Counted from the stretch's first letter, positions 1 through 7,103 are shown. The stretch is 15,112 nt of DNA from CAZEFK01 sp964511405 (GCA_964511405.1 CAZEFK010000178.1:1-15112), one strand, 5' to 3'. Made by a program: numbers and translations. Notes: a model not told the origin generated them from the sequence alone.

Positions 1-1
1 G

Positions 2-886
2 CCGGCTCCGGTGCCGGCCGCCCCCGCCCCGGTGCCGGCCGCCGCCCCGCGGACCGAGGTCGCCAAGGTCCAGCCCAAGCCGGTCGCGGTCGAGGAGCCG
101 CCGGCGGCCGCCGCCGAGGAGCCGATCGAGGCCAAGCCCGCTGCCGCCCAGGCCGCCGCTCCGGTCGGCGACAGCAACGTCGCCGCCCAGACCATCCGGG
201 TCTCGGTCGACCTGCTGGAGAACCTGATGACCATGGTCTCGGAGCTGGTGCTGACCCGCAACCAGCTGCTGCAGATCGTCCGGCGCTACAAGGACAGCGA
301 ATTCTCGGTGCCGCTGCAGCGCCTCAGCCACGTCACGTCGGAGCTGCAGGAAGGCGTCATGAAGACGCGCATGCAGCCGATCGGCAATGCCTGGGCGAAG
401 CTGCCCCGCCTGGTCCGCGACCTGTCGCTCGAACTCCACAAGAAGATCGAGCTGCAGATGATCGGCGCCGAGACCGAGCTCGACCGCCAGGTGCTGGAGC
501 TGATCAAGGATCCGCTGACGCACATGGTGCGCAACTCGGCCGACCACGGCATCGAGGAACCCGAGAGCCGGATGCGCGCCGGCAAGTCCGAGACCGGCCG
601 CATCACCCTCAACGCCTATCACGAGGGCGGCCACATCATCATCGAGATCTCGGACGACGGCAAAGGCCTGGACATCAACCGCATCAAGGCCAAGGCGGTC
701 CAGAACAACCTGGCGACCGAGGCCGAGCTCGAGCAGATGACGGAAGGTCAGATCCAGCAGTTCATCTTCAAGGCCGGATTCTCCACCGCCGCGGCGTCGG
801 CATGGACGTGGTGCGCACCAACATCGAGAAGATCGGCGGCACCATCGAGCTCAAGTCCAAGTTCGGGCGCGGCTCGACCTTCGTGA
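2..886 (+). CDS. cheA: Chemotaxis histidine kinase CheA, N-terminal part (5' partial, frameshifted)
   Basis: CheA autophosphorylates on receptor signal and passes phosphate to CheY and CheB. The frame is open from the window edge, so the Hpt (P1) and P2 domains lie upstream. Visible in order: an Ala/Pro-rich linker (to about 185), the P3 dimerisation helices (about 190-330, with the LVLTRNQLLQ stretch), and the start of the P4 ATPase. P4 shows the N box (NSADHGIE, Asn codon at 533), the G1 box (DDGKGL, 653-670) and the F box (FKAGFST, 767-787). Directly afterwards the frame is lost: about 31 unrelated residues follow to a stop at 884-886, while the G2 box continues in another frame. By itself this piece would lack the G2 box, the CheW-binding domain and the receiver. 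The family assignment is certain; whether the break is biological or an assembly error is open. Confidence 0.9.
   Translation, partial: PAPVPAAPAPVPAAAPRTEVAKVQPKPVAVEEPPAAAAEEPIEAKPAAAQAAAPVGDSNVAAQTIRVSVDLLENLMTMVSELVLTRNQLLQIVRRYKDSEFSVPLQRLSHVTSELQEGVMKTRMQPIGNAWAKLPRLVRDLSLELHKKIELQMIGAETELDRQVLELIKDPLTHMVRNSADHGIEEPESRMRAGKSETGRITLNAYHEGGHIIIEISDDGKGLDINRIKAKAVQNNLATEAELEQMTEGQIQQFIFKAGFSTAAASAWTWCAPTSRRSAAPSSSSPSSGAARPS
785..804 (+). other. Frameshift/deletion junction inside cheA
   Basis: The upstream frame reads FSTA at 779-790. The downstream frame begins RGVGM at 790-804, sharing the C at 790. In CheA proteins these two motifs are normally separated by about eight residues (in E. 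coli EQVTDVSG), the ATP-lid segment. The gap therefore looks like a net loss of about 25 bases, which both removes the segment and shifts the frame by one. The size of the loss is inferred from the family, not seen directly. Confidence 0.8.
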
Positions 887-2199
887 TCAAGATCCCGCTG
901 ACGCTGGCCATCGTCTCGGCGCTGATCGTCGAGAGCTGCGGCGAGCGCTTCGCGATCCCGCAGATCAGCGTGGTCGAGCTGGTCCGCGCCTCGGCCGACA
1001 GCGAGCACCGGATCGAACGCATCCACGGCACGCCGGTGCTGCGCCTGCGCAACCGCCTGCTGCCGCTGGTCAGCTTGGAGCGCCTGCTGCGCCTGGACCG
1101 CGAGGGCGAGGCGGTCGACGAGAGCTTCATCGTGGTGACGCAGGTCGGCACCTACAGCTTCGGCATCATGGTCGACCGGGTGTTCGACACCGAGGAGATC
1201 GTGGTCAAGCCGGTGGCGCCGATCCTGCGCCACCTGTCGCTGTTCTCGGGCAACACCATCCTGGGCGACGGCAGCGTCATCATGATCCTCGACCCCAACG
1301 GCATCGCCGCCGCCTCGGGCGAGATGACCGTCGCCGAGACCCCGCAGGTGGAGGCCCAGGCCACGCGCGACAGCCGCACCGACGAGCGCACCACGCTGCT
1401 CATCTTCCGCGCCGGCGACGGCGGGCCCAAAGCGGTGCCGCTGGGCCTGGTCGCGCGCCTGGAGGAGATCGACCTCACCACCGTCGAGTATTCGCACCGC
1501 CGGCCGATGGTGCAGTACCGCGAGCGCCTGATGCCGCTGGTGCCGATCGTCACCGACTATGTGCTGGGCAAGGAGGGCCGCCAACCGGTCCTGGTCTTCG
1601 CCGACGGCGACCGCACCATGGGCCTGGTCGTCGACGAGATCGTCGACATCGTCGAGGACCGCCTCAACGTCGAGCTCAGCGCCGAGAAGCCTGGTTTCAT
1701 CGGCTCGGCGATCATCGCCGGCCGCGCCACCGACCTGATCGACGCCGGCTATTATCTGACCCAGGCCTATGGCGACTGGTTCATGCATGAGGGCGCCCGC
1801 ATCAACGGCCGCCAGCAGGGCGCCAAGCGGGTGCTGCTGGTCGACGACAGCGCCTTCTTCCGCAACCTCTTGTCGCCGATGCTGTCGGTCGCCGGCTTCG
1901 ACGTCGTCACCGCCGAAAGCGGCGACGAGGCCATGGGCCTGCACGAGGCCGGCCAGCAGTTCGACCTGATCGTCAGCGACATCGAGATGCCGGGCATGAA
2001 CGGCTTCGAGTTCGCCCAGGCGGTGCGGCGTTCGAAGAAATGGCAGAACGTGCCGATGGTGGCCCTGTCCAGCCACGCCAGCCCGCAGGACCTGGACCGC
2101 GGCCGCGACAGCGGCTTCAACGACTATGTCGCGAAGTTCGACCGCGACGCCATCCTCAACACCTTGACCCAGACCCTGACCTTTAGAGGTGCCGCATGA
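802..2199 (+). CDS. cheA: CheA C-terminal part: G2 box, two CheW-like domains, receiver (CheA-REC hybrid)
   Basis: This continues the CheA reading frame after the break near 790. It opens with the last part of the ATPase (GVGMDVV, then GRGSTF near 868). Two CheW-like segments follow: P5 (about 890-1300) and a second (about 1390-1770, ending in a GRATDLID motif). The C-terminus is a receiver domain (about 1825-2190) with the Asp pair in VDDS (codons at 1843 and 1846), the phospho-acceptor Asp in SDIEMP (codon 1978) and a late Lys (YVAK). Hybrid CheA with a terminal receiver is common in alphaproteobacteria, where the receiver can act as a phosphate sink. ATG 802 is only the first Met after the break and probably not a real start. 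The stop TGA overlaps the cheW start by 4 bases. Confidence 0.88.
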   Translation: MDVVRTNIEKIGGTIELKSKFGRGSTFVIKIPLTLAIVSALIVESCGERFAIPQISVVELVRASADSEHRIERIHGTPVLRLRNRLLPLVSLERLLRLDREGEAVDESFIVVTQVGTYSFGIMVDRVFDTEEIVVKPVAPILRHLSLFSGNTILGDGSVIMILDPNGIAAASGEMTVAETPQVEAQATRDSRTDERTTLLIFRAGDGGPKAVPLGLVARLEEIDLTTVEYSHRRPMVQYRERLMPLVPIVTDYVLGKEGRQPVLVFADGDRTMGLVVDEIVDIVEDRLNVELSAEKPGFIGSAIIAGRATDLIDAGYYLTQAYGDWFMHEGARINGRQQGAKRVLLVDDSAFFRNLLSPMLSVAGFDVVTAESGDEAMGLHEAGQQFDLIVSDIEMPGMNGFEFAQAVRRSKKWQNVPMVALSSHASPQDLDRGRDSGFNDYVAKFDRDAILNTLTQTLTFRGAA

Positions 2200-2690
2200 G
2201 CGAGTTGGTGCCGGCCGGCCGCCGGGCGGTGGCGCTGAAGAACGGCCTGGACGAGCAGCGCCAGTACGTCTCGATCACCATCGACGGCCAGATGTTCGGG
2301 ATCCCGGTGCTGATCGTGCACGACGTGCTGGGGCCGCAGCGCATCACCCGCATCCCGCTGGCGCCGCCGGAGGTCGCGGGCTCGCTCAATCTGCGCGGCC
2401 GCATCGTCACCGCCATCGACGTGCGCCTGCGGCTGGGCCTGCCCAAGCGCCCGGCCGACATGGCCGGCATGAGCGTGGTCGTGGAATATGCCGGCGAGTT
2501 CTACAGCCTGATGGTCGATGGCGTCGGCGAGGTGCTGACCTTGCAGAGCCGGGATTTCGAACGCAACCCGGCCACGCTCGATCCGCGTTGGCGCGAGGTG
2601 TCGCTCGGCATCTTCCGGCTGGAAACGCAGCTCCTGGTCGTGCTGGATGTCGATCGGCTGCTCGACTTCACCCGCACCGAAGCGGCCTGA
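2196..2690 (+). CDS. cheW: Chemotaxis coupling protein CheW
   Basis: CheW links chemoreceptors to the P5 domain of CheA in the signalling array. The 164-residue product is a single CheW domain: QYVSITIDGQMFGIPV near the N-terminus, the NLRGRI turn (about residue 67), and LMVDGVGEVLTL in the second half, ending in a beta strand and VDRLLDF. Its length is normal for the family. The ATG overlaps the cheA stop in an ATGA arrangement, and a purine-rich AGAGGT (2185-2190) sits 5 bases upstream, so the start is well supported and translation is probably coupled to cheA. If the cheA frameshift is real, early termination at 886 could reduce this coupling. Confidence 0.95.
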   Translation: MSELVPAGRRAVALKNGLDEQRQYVSITIDGQMFGIPVLIVHDVLGPQRITRIPLAPPEVAGSLNLRGRIVTAIDVRLRLGLPKRPADMAGMSVVVEYAGEFYSLMVDGVGEVLTLQSRDFERNPATLDPRWREVSLGIFRLETQLLVVLDVDRLLDFTRTEAA

Positions 2691-2781
2691 TCCGGATCCG
2701 GGGGCGGCCGGCAGGGCGGCCGTCCCAGCTCAAGGGGCCGAACAGCCCCCACGTCACGACTAGCCTAGCGAAGGGGAAGCC
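2691..2781 (+). other. cheW-cheY spacer with GGGCGGCCG direct repeat
   Basis: This 91-base spacer is the largest gap inside the chemotaxis operon. It holds the palindrome CCGGATCCGG (2692-2701) and two copies of GGGCGGCCG (2702-2710 and 2714-2722), whose CGGCCG cores could pair as a 6-bp stem with a 6-base loop. There is no T tract, so it is not a convincing terminator. AAGGGGA (2771-2777) is the cheY ribosome binding site. Confidence 0.4.
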
Positions 2782-3147
2782 ATGCAGTCATGCCTGATCG
2801 TCGACGACAGCCGGGTCGTCCGCATGGTGGCGCGGAAGATCCTCCAGGATCTCGGCTTCGAGACGATCGAGGCGGAGGACGGCCGGCGCGCAATGGAGTG
2901 CTGTCTGAAGAAGATGCCCGATGCCATCCTGCTTGACTGGAACATGCCGGTCATGAACGGCATCGACTTCCTGCGCGAACTGCGCAAGACCCCGGGCGGC
3001 GATGTGCCCAAGGTGGTGTTCTGCACCACCGAGAACGACATCGCCCACATCCAGGAAGCGATCGGCTCGGGCGCCGACGAATACATCATGAAGCCGTTCG
3101 ACAGCGACATCATCAGCAGCAAGTTCACGCAGGTGGGCCTGCTGTGA
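2782..3147 (+). CDS. cheY: Chemotaxis response regulator CheY
   Basis: CheY is a single-domain receiver phosphorylated by CheA; the phosphorylated form acts on the flagellar motor switch. The 121-residue protein has the acidic pair Asp8-Asp9, the phospho-acceptor Asp52 (LLDWNMP), the switch Thr82 (CTTEN) and Lys104 (MKPF), so every conserved receiver residue is present. There is no output domain. The start follows AAGGGGA by 4 bases. Its stop TGA shares one base with the ATG of cheB. The protein belongs to the alphaproteobacterial CheY type with a Trp after the phospho-acceptor (DWNMP); it is assigned from sequence and from operon context with cheB and cheR. Confidence 0.93.
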   Translation: MQSCLIVDDSRVVRMVARKILQDLGFETIEAEDGRRAMECCLKKMPDAILLDWNMPVMNGIDFLRELRKTPGGDVPKVVFCTTENDIAHIQEAIGSGADEYIMKPFDSDIISSKFTQVGLL

Positions 3148-4340
3148 TGACAACTGGCGCACAGCGCCCGGCCGGCGCCAACGGCGCTGCGAAGGTCGAG
3201 GACGCTCGCGAGGGCGTCATACGGATCATGCTGGTCGACGACAGCGCCGTGATCCGGGGCCTGTTCACCCGCGCCATCGAGTCCGATCCCGAGCTGCAGG
3301 TGGTGGCCTCGGTCGGCGACGGGCGGATGGCGATCGGCGCTCTGAAGCGGCAGGAGATCGACGTCGCGGTCGTCGACATCGAGATGCCGGTCATGGACGG
3401 CCTGACGGCGCTGCCTCTGCTGCTGGAAGCCAAGCCCGACCTGATCATCATCATGGCCTCGACCCTGACCCGGCGGAACGCCGACGTCAGCCTGAAGGCG
3501 CTGGCGGCCGGGGCCAAGGACTACGTCGCCAAGCCGTCCAGCACGTCGGAGCTGACCTCGGCGACCACCTTCAAGCAGGAGCTGATCGCCAAGATCAAGG
3601 CGCTGGCGGGGTCGCGCCGGTCGCCCCGGATCGAGCGTCCGGGCGTCAAGCCGATCGACGCCGGCGAGCGCTCGGCCGAACGCAGCCCGGCCGAGCGGGC
3701 CACCGCGGCCCGGATCAACCGGGGCGGGCCGGTGGTGCTGCGGCCGGCCAATGCCGAAGTGCCCGAGCTGCTGGCGATCGGCTCGTCGACCGGCGGGCCG
3801 CAGGCCTTGTTCGCCGTGCTGGGCAACCTGCCGGCCACCCTGACCCAGCCGATCCTGATTACCCAGCACATGCCGGCCACCTTCACGACGATCCTGGCCG
3901 AGCACCTGACCCGCACGGCCAAGCGGCCCTGCTCCGAGGCCCAGGACGGCGAGGTTCTGCAGCGCGGCCGCATCTATGTGGCGCCCGGCGACTTCCACAT
4001 GGTGGTCGAGCCGCAAGGCACCGACCGGGTGCTGCGTTTGACCAAGGCTCCGCCCGAGAATTTCTGCCGGCCGTCGGTCGACCCGATGCTGCGCAGCTTG
4101 GCCGCGCTCTATGGCCGGCGCCTGTTGGTGGTGATCCTGACCGGCATGGGGCAGGATGGCCTGCGCGGTGCCGAGACCGTGGTCCAGGCCGGCGGCTGGG
4201 TGGTCGCCCAGGACGAGGCCTCCAGCGTGGTCTGGGGCATGCCCGGTGCGGTGGCGACCGCCGGGCTGTGCTCGGCCGTGATGCCGGTCGGCGAGATCGG
4301 TCCCTTCATCCAGAAAATCGCCATGCGGAGCGCGGCATGA
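3147..4340 (+). CDS. cheB: Protein-glutamate methylesterase/glutaminase CheB
   Basis: CheB removes methyl groups from chemoreceptor glutamates (and deamidates glutamines) in adaptation, opposing CheR. Numbered from ATG 3147, the N-terminal receiver (about 25-145) has Asp31, Asp32 and phospho-acceptor Asp77 (VVDIEMP). An Arg/Ala-rich linker follows, then the methylesterase domain (about 205-390). The catalytic triad is visible: Ser214 in GSSTGG, His241 in TQHMP and Asp337 in GMGQDG. At about 397 residues it is somewhat longer than the E. coli protein because of the N-terminus and linker. An in-frame GTG at 3144 lies directly before the ATG; I prefer the ATG, which overlaps the cheY stop as TGATG and has AGGTGGG at 3131-3137. 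Confidence 0.94.
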   Translation: MTTGAQRPAGANGAAKVEDAREGVIRIMLVDDSAVIRGLFTRAIESDPELQVVASVGDGRMAIGALKRQEIDVAVVDIEMPVMDGLTALPLLLEAKPDLIIIMASTLTRRNADVSLKALAAGAKDYVAKPSSTSELTSATTFKQELIAKIKALAGSRRSPRIERPGVKPIDAGERSAERSPAERATAARINRGGPVVLRPANAEVPELLAIGSSTGGPQALFAVLGNLPATLTQPILITQHMPATFTTILAEHLTRTAKRPCSEAQDGEVLQRGRIYVAPGDFHMVVEPQGTDRVLRLTKAPPENFCRPSVDPMLRSLAALYGRRLLVVILTGMGQDGLRGAETVVQAGGWVVAQDEASSVVWGMPGAVATAGLCSAVMPVGEIGPFIQKIAMRSAA

Positions 4341-4350
4341 GGCGGCGGTC

Positions 4351-5190
4351 ATGAGGCCCGATGACTTTGATCTGCTGGCCCGGCTCGTCCGCGAGCGGTC
4401 TGGCCTGGTGCTGACCCCTGACAAGACCTACCTGCTCGAGAGCCGGCTGTTGCCGGTCGCGCGCAAGTTCGGGATCAAGGCCCTGGACGAGCTGGCGACC
4501 TCGATCCGGCGCAGCGGCGACGAGCGCTTGGTGCGCGCCGTCACCGAGGCGATGACCACCAACGAGACGCTGTTCTTCCGGGACACCAAGCCGTTCGACC
4601 AGCTCAAGCGCCTGATCCTGCCCCAGCTGGTCCAGGCGCGCAGCGCCCGCAAGCAGCTGCGTATCTGGTGCGCCGCCGCCAGCAGCGGCCAGGAACCCTA
4701 TTCGGTGGCCATGACCATCAAGGAAGAGATGGCGCGGCTGGCCGGCTGGAAGGTCGAGATCGTGGGCACCGACATCTCGGCCGAGATGATCGAGCGGTCG
4801 CGCGCCGGCCTCTACAGCCAGTTCGAGGTTCAGCGCGGCCTGCCGATCCAGATGTTGATGAAATATTTCAAGCAAGTCGACGGCGACAAGTGGCAGATCG
4901 CCCAGGACCTGCGCGACATGGTCCGCTACGAGGAGTTCAACCTGCTCAACGATCCGCGGCCGCTGGGTAGCTTCGACATCATCTTCTGCCGCAACGTGCT
5001 GATCTATTTCGACCAGGCGACCAAGGCGCAGGTGCTGAACCGGATCGCGGGGCTGCTGCCGGCCGATGGCGTGCTGTATCTGGGCGGCGCTGAGACGGTG
5101 CTGGGCATCACCGACCAGTTCGAGCCGCTGCCCGGCGAGCGCGGCCTCTATCGCCCGACCGCCAAGACCCAGGCCAAGGTTGGGACCTGA
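4351..5190 (+). CDS. cheR: Chemotaxis protein methyltransferase CheR
   Basis: CheR methylates receptor glutamates using S-adenosylmethionine. The 279-residue product has the N-terminal helical domain (about 1-75) ending in TTNETLFFRD (69-78), the family hallmark. The SAM-binding domain follows, with WCAAASSGQEPYS around 106-118 (usually WxAxCSxGxEPYS; here Ser replaces the usual C-S/T pair), GTDIS near 140, and FDIIFCRNVLIYFD (208-221). Length and motif order are typical. It starts 10 bases after the cheB stop, with a GGCGG purine stretch before the ATG. With cheB it completes the adaptation pair. No TPR extension is present. Confidence 0.95.
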   Translation: MRPDDFDLLARLVRERSGLVLTPDKTYLLESRLLPVARKFGIKALDELATSIRRSGDERLVRAVTEAMTTNETLFFRDTKPFDQLKRLILPQLVQARSARKQLRIWCAAASSGQEPYSVAMTIKEEMARLAGWKVEIVGTDISAEMIERSRAGLYSQFEVQRGLPIQMLMKYFKQVDGDKWQIAQDLRDMVRYEEFNLLNDPRPLGSFDIIFCRNVLIYFDQATKAQVLNRIAGLLPADGVLYLGGAETVLGITDQFEPLPGERGLYRPTAKTQAKVGT

Positions 5191-5204
5191 GAGGGTTTGA
5201 AGGA

Positions 5205-6242
5205 ATGCCGGTGTGGTCGGGCCCGGGGCGGGGTGGTGGCACGAGCCCGGAGGCGCTGGCGGATGCGATCGAGGCTGGGCGACTGGCGGCGCTCGATCGC
5301 TATGCGATCATGGATACCGGGGCGGAGCCGGCCTTCGACCGCCTGGCGCGGACCGCGGCCCGGCTGGCGGACATGCCGATCGCCCTGGTCACGCTCGTCG
5401 ATGCCCAGCGCGCCTGGTTCAAGGCTCGGGTCGGGACCGGGCTCACCGAGATCCCGCGCACGGCCGCCCTCTGTGCCGAGGCCATCCACACCGACGACGT
5501 GGTCGTGGTCGAGGACGCGGCGACCGACCCGCGGGTGGCCGGCACGGCGCGCGCGGTAGCCGGCCTGCCGATCGGCAGCTATGCCGGGGCGCCGCTGATC
5601 ACGGCCGATGGCCATCGGCTGGGCGCGCTGTGCGTCATGGCCGCCGAGCCCCGGCCGATCCCGGGCGCGCTGGCAGCCGGGCTGCGCGACCTGGCCGCCG
5701 CGGTGGTCGACGCCCTGGAGCTGCGGCGCGCCCGCGACCGCCTGGCCGCGCTCGCGCTCAACGATCCGATGACCGGCGTCGCCAACCGCCGCCATTTCTT
5801 CGAGGCCGCCGCGCGCGAGATGGCGCGCATGCGGCGCTATGGCCAGCCGGTCACCGCCATGGTGCTGGACATCGACCGATTCAGGCACATCAACGACCGG
5901 TTCGGCCAGGATGTCGGCGACCAGGCCCTGATCGCCCTGGCCGGACTGGCTGTCGCCACCCTCCGCGGCGAAGACCTGTTCGGCCGGGTCGGCGGCGAGG
6001 AGTTCGGGGCCGTGCTGCCCCAGACTGCCCTGGAGCCGGCGCGCGAAGTGGCTGAGCGGCTGCGCCGCCTGGCCGGCGAGATCCGGGTCGACACGCCCGA
6101 CGGGGCCTGCGGCTTTACCATCAGCGTCGGGCTGAGCCCAATCGAGCCCCAGGACGACAGCTTCGAGACCGCCCTGCGGCGCGCCGACGCCGCCCTGGCC
6201 CGCGCCAAGATCGCCGGCCGCAACCGGGTCGAGGTGGCCTGA
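5205..6242 (+). CDS. GAF-GGDEF diguanylate cyclase
   Basis: Predicted to make cyclic di-GMP from two GTP. The 345-residue protein has no visible signal peptide or membrane segment, so it is likely cytoplasmic. Residues about 40-170 form a GAF sensory domain of the type often fused to GGDEF (with AWFKARVGTGLTEIPR and a GAPL/LGALCVM core). Residues about 184-345 form the GGDEF domain: NDPMTGVANRR at its start, an active-site GGEEF at 263-267, and an inhibitory-site RxxD (RGED, 254-257) exactly five residues before it. Both points suggest an active enzyme with product feedback. The ATG lies 14 bases after the cheR stop, with GAGGG (5191-5195) as ribosome binding site. Its place as last gene of the operon implies co-expression with chemotaxis, but its signal is unknown. 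Confidence 0.9.
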   Translation: MPVWSGPGRGGGTSPEALADAIEAGRLAALDRYAIMDTGAEPAFDRLARTAARLADMPIALVTLVDAQRAWFKARVGTGLTEIPRTAALCAEAIHTDDVVVVEDAATDPRVAGTARAVAGLPIGSYAGAPLITADGHRLGALCVMAAEPRPIPGALAAGLRDLAAAVVDALELRRARDRLAALALNDPMTGVANRRHFFEAAAREMARMRRYGQPVTAMVLDIDRFRHINDRFGQDVGDQALIALAGLAVATLRGEDLFGRVGGEEFGAVLPQTALEPAREVAERLRRLAGEIRVDTPDGACGFTISVGLSPIEPQDDSFETALRRADAALARAKIAGRNRVEVA

Positions 6243-6264
6243 GACGGGAGCACCGGCCCGTCTC
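6241..6264 (+). other. Alternative hairpin overlapping the terminator-like stem
   Basis: GAGACGGG (6241-6248) is the reverse complement of CCCGTCTC (6257-6264), giving an 8-bp stem with an 8-base loop. The right arm is shared with the left arm of the next hairpin (6258-6285), so the two structures cannot form together. It starts within the cyclase stop codon. Confidence 0.5.
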
Positions 6265-6285
6265 CCCATTTTCGCGGGGAGACGG
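6258..6285. terminator. Bidirectional terminator-like hairpin between GGDEF gene and ctrA
   Basis: A perfect 10-bp inverted repeat, CCGTCTCCCC (6258-6267) and GGGGAGACGG (6276-6285), with an 8-base loop. It lies between two convergent genes, where a shared terminator is expected. Only a short TT follows on the plus strand and no T tract on the minus strand, so efficient intrinsic termination is uncertain. Confidence 0.6.
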
Positions 6286-6299
6286 TTGGACGCGGGATC

Positions 6300-7016
6300 C
6301 TACGCGGACGCCGCCTCGGCGGGTGCCGCCGGGGCCTCGCCCTGGGGATCGCGCAGCACGTAGCCCCGTCCCCACACGGTTTCGATGTAGTTGTCGCCGC
6401 GCGTGGCGGTGGTCAGCTTCTTGCGCAGCTTGCAGACGAACACGTCGATGATCTTGAGCTCGGGCTCGTCCATGCCGCCATAGAGATGGTTCAGGAACAT
6501 CTCCTTGGTCAGCGTGGTGCCCTTGCGCAGCGACAAGAGCTCCAGGATCCCGTATTCCTTGCCGGTCAGGTGCAGCGGCTGGCCGTCGACGTCGACGGTT
6601 CTTGTGTCGAGATTGACAGTCAGGCGGCCGGTGCGGATGATCGACTCCGAATGGCCCTTGGCCCGGCGCACGATCGCCTGGATGCGCGCCACCAGCTCGC
6701 GCTTGTCGAACGGCTTGGTCAAGTAGTCGTCGGCGCCGACGCCCAGCCCCTTGACCTTGTGGTCGAGTTCGGCCAAGCCCGACAAGATCAGGATCGGCGT
6801 CCGCACCCGCGCGGCCCGGAACCGCCGCACCACTTCATAGCCGTCAATGTCCGGTAGCACCAAATCCAAAATAATTATATCATAATCGTACAATTTTCCG
6901 ATCTCGAGCCCATCTTCCCCGAGGTCGGTGACGTCAACGACATAGCCCGCCGATGTCAGCATTAAAGAAATGCTTTTGGCAGTGGCGTTGTCGTCTTCAA
7001 CCAATAGCACGCGCAT
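6300..7016 (-). CDS. ctrA: Cell-cycle/motility response regulator CtrA
   Basis: CtrA is the OmpR-type master regulator of alphaproteobacteria; in Caulobacter it controls cell cycle, and in many relatives it controls motility. The 238-residue product has a receiver (about 1-120) with Asp8-Asp9, phospho-acceptor Asp51 (IILDLVLP) and Lys in LTKPFDK. A winged-helix domain follows (about 125-230) with LTGKEYGILELL and KIIDVFVCKLRKKL, which closely match CtrA. A short Ala/Pro tail ends in Ala-Ser-Ala. Start: ATG at 7016 with AAAAGG about 6 bases upstream. It is divergent from fliI, and the spacer has a CtrA box. The coding region for residues about 39-52 is unusually AT-rich (6861-6900, 25% GC by count). 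Identification is very secure. Confidence 0.95.
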   Translation of the reverse strand: MRVLLVEDDNATAKSISLMLTSAGYVVDVTDLGEDGLEIGKLYDYDIIILDLVLPDIDGYEVVRRFRAARVRTPILILSGLAELDHKVKGLGVGADDYLTKPFDKRELVARIQAIVRRAKGHSESIIRTGRLTVNLDTRTVDVDGQPLHLTGKEYGILELLSLRKGTTLTKEMFLNHLYGGMDEPELKIIDVFVCKLRKKLTTATRGDNYIETVWGRGYVLRDPQGEAPAAPAEAASA

Positions 7017-7057
7017 GGCTGGCCTTTTGGATGTGATGTTGCCGAAACGCCCGTCCG

Positions 7058-7063
7058 TTAACC
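7058..7063. promoter_or_regulatory. Possible CtrA half-site in the ctrA leader
   Basis: GTTAACC around 7057-7063 has one TTAA 42 bases upstream of the ctrA start; no partner TTAA lies 7 bases to either side. CtrA half-sites occur in some autoregulated ctrA promoters, so this is a weak candidate only. Confidence 0.3.
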
Positions 7064-7103
7064 ATTGTAGACTAGGCGATGAGCCTTAGCGATGCAAGTG
7101 CGG

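Noticed and set aside
779..804. Programmed ribosomal frameshift in cheA
   Set aside because: No canonical X-XXY-YYZ slippery site is seen, and a slip would still leave out the conserved residues between the F and G2 boxes.
748..2076. 442-codon open frame on the minus strand opposite cheA
   Set aside because: It is a shadow of cheA caused by high GC: its composition is His/Asp/Ala/Arg-rich without domain motifs, and the plus strand has clear CheA domains.
2760..4424. 554-codon open frame on the minus strand opposite cheY-cheB
   Set aside because: It runs across two well-supported genes and has low-complexity Arg/Gly/Gln/His content with no recognisable motif.
6870..6885. TATAAT on the minus strand inside ctrA as an internal promoter
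   Set aside because: The hexamer is a perfect -10 match, but no -35-like hexamer lies about 17 bases upstream, and the surrounding AT-rich codons give such words by chance.
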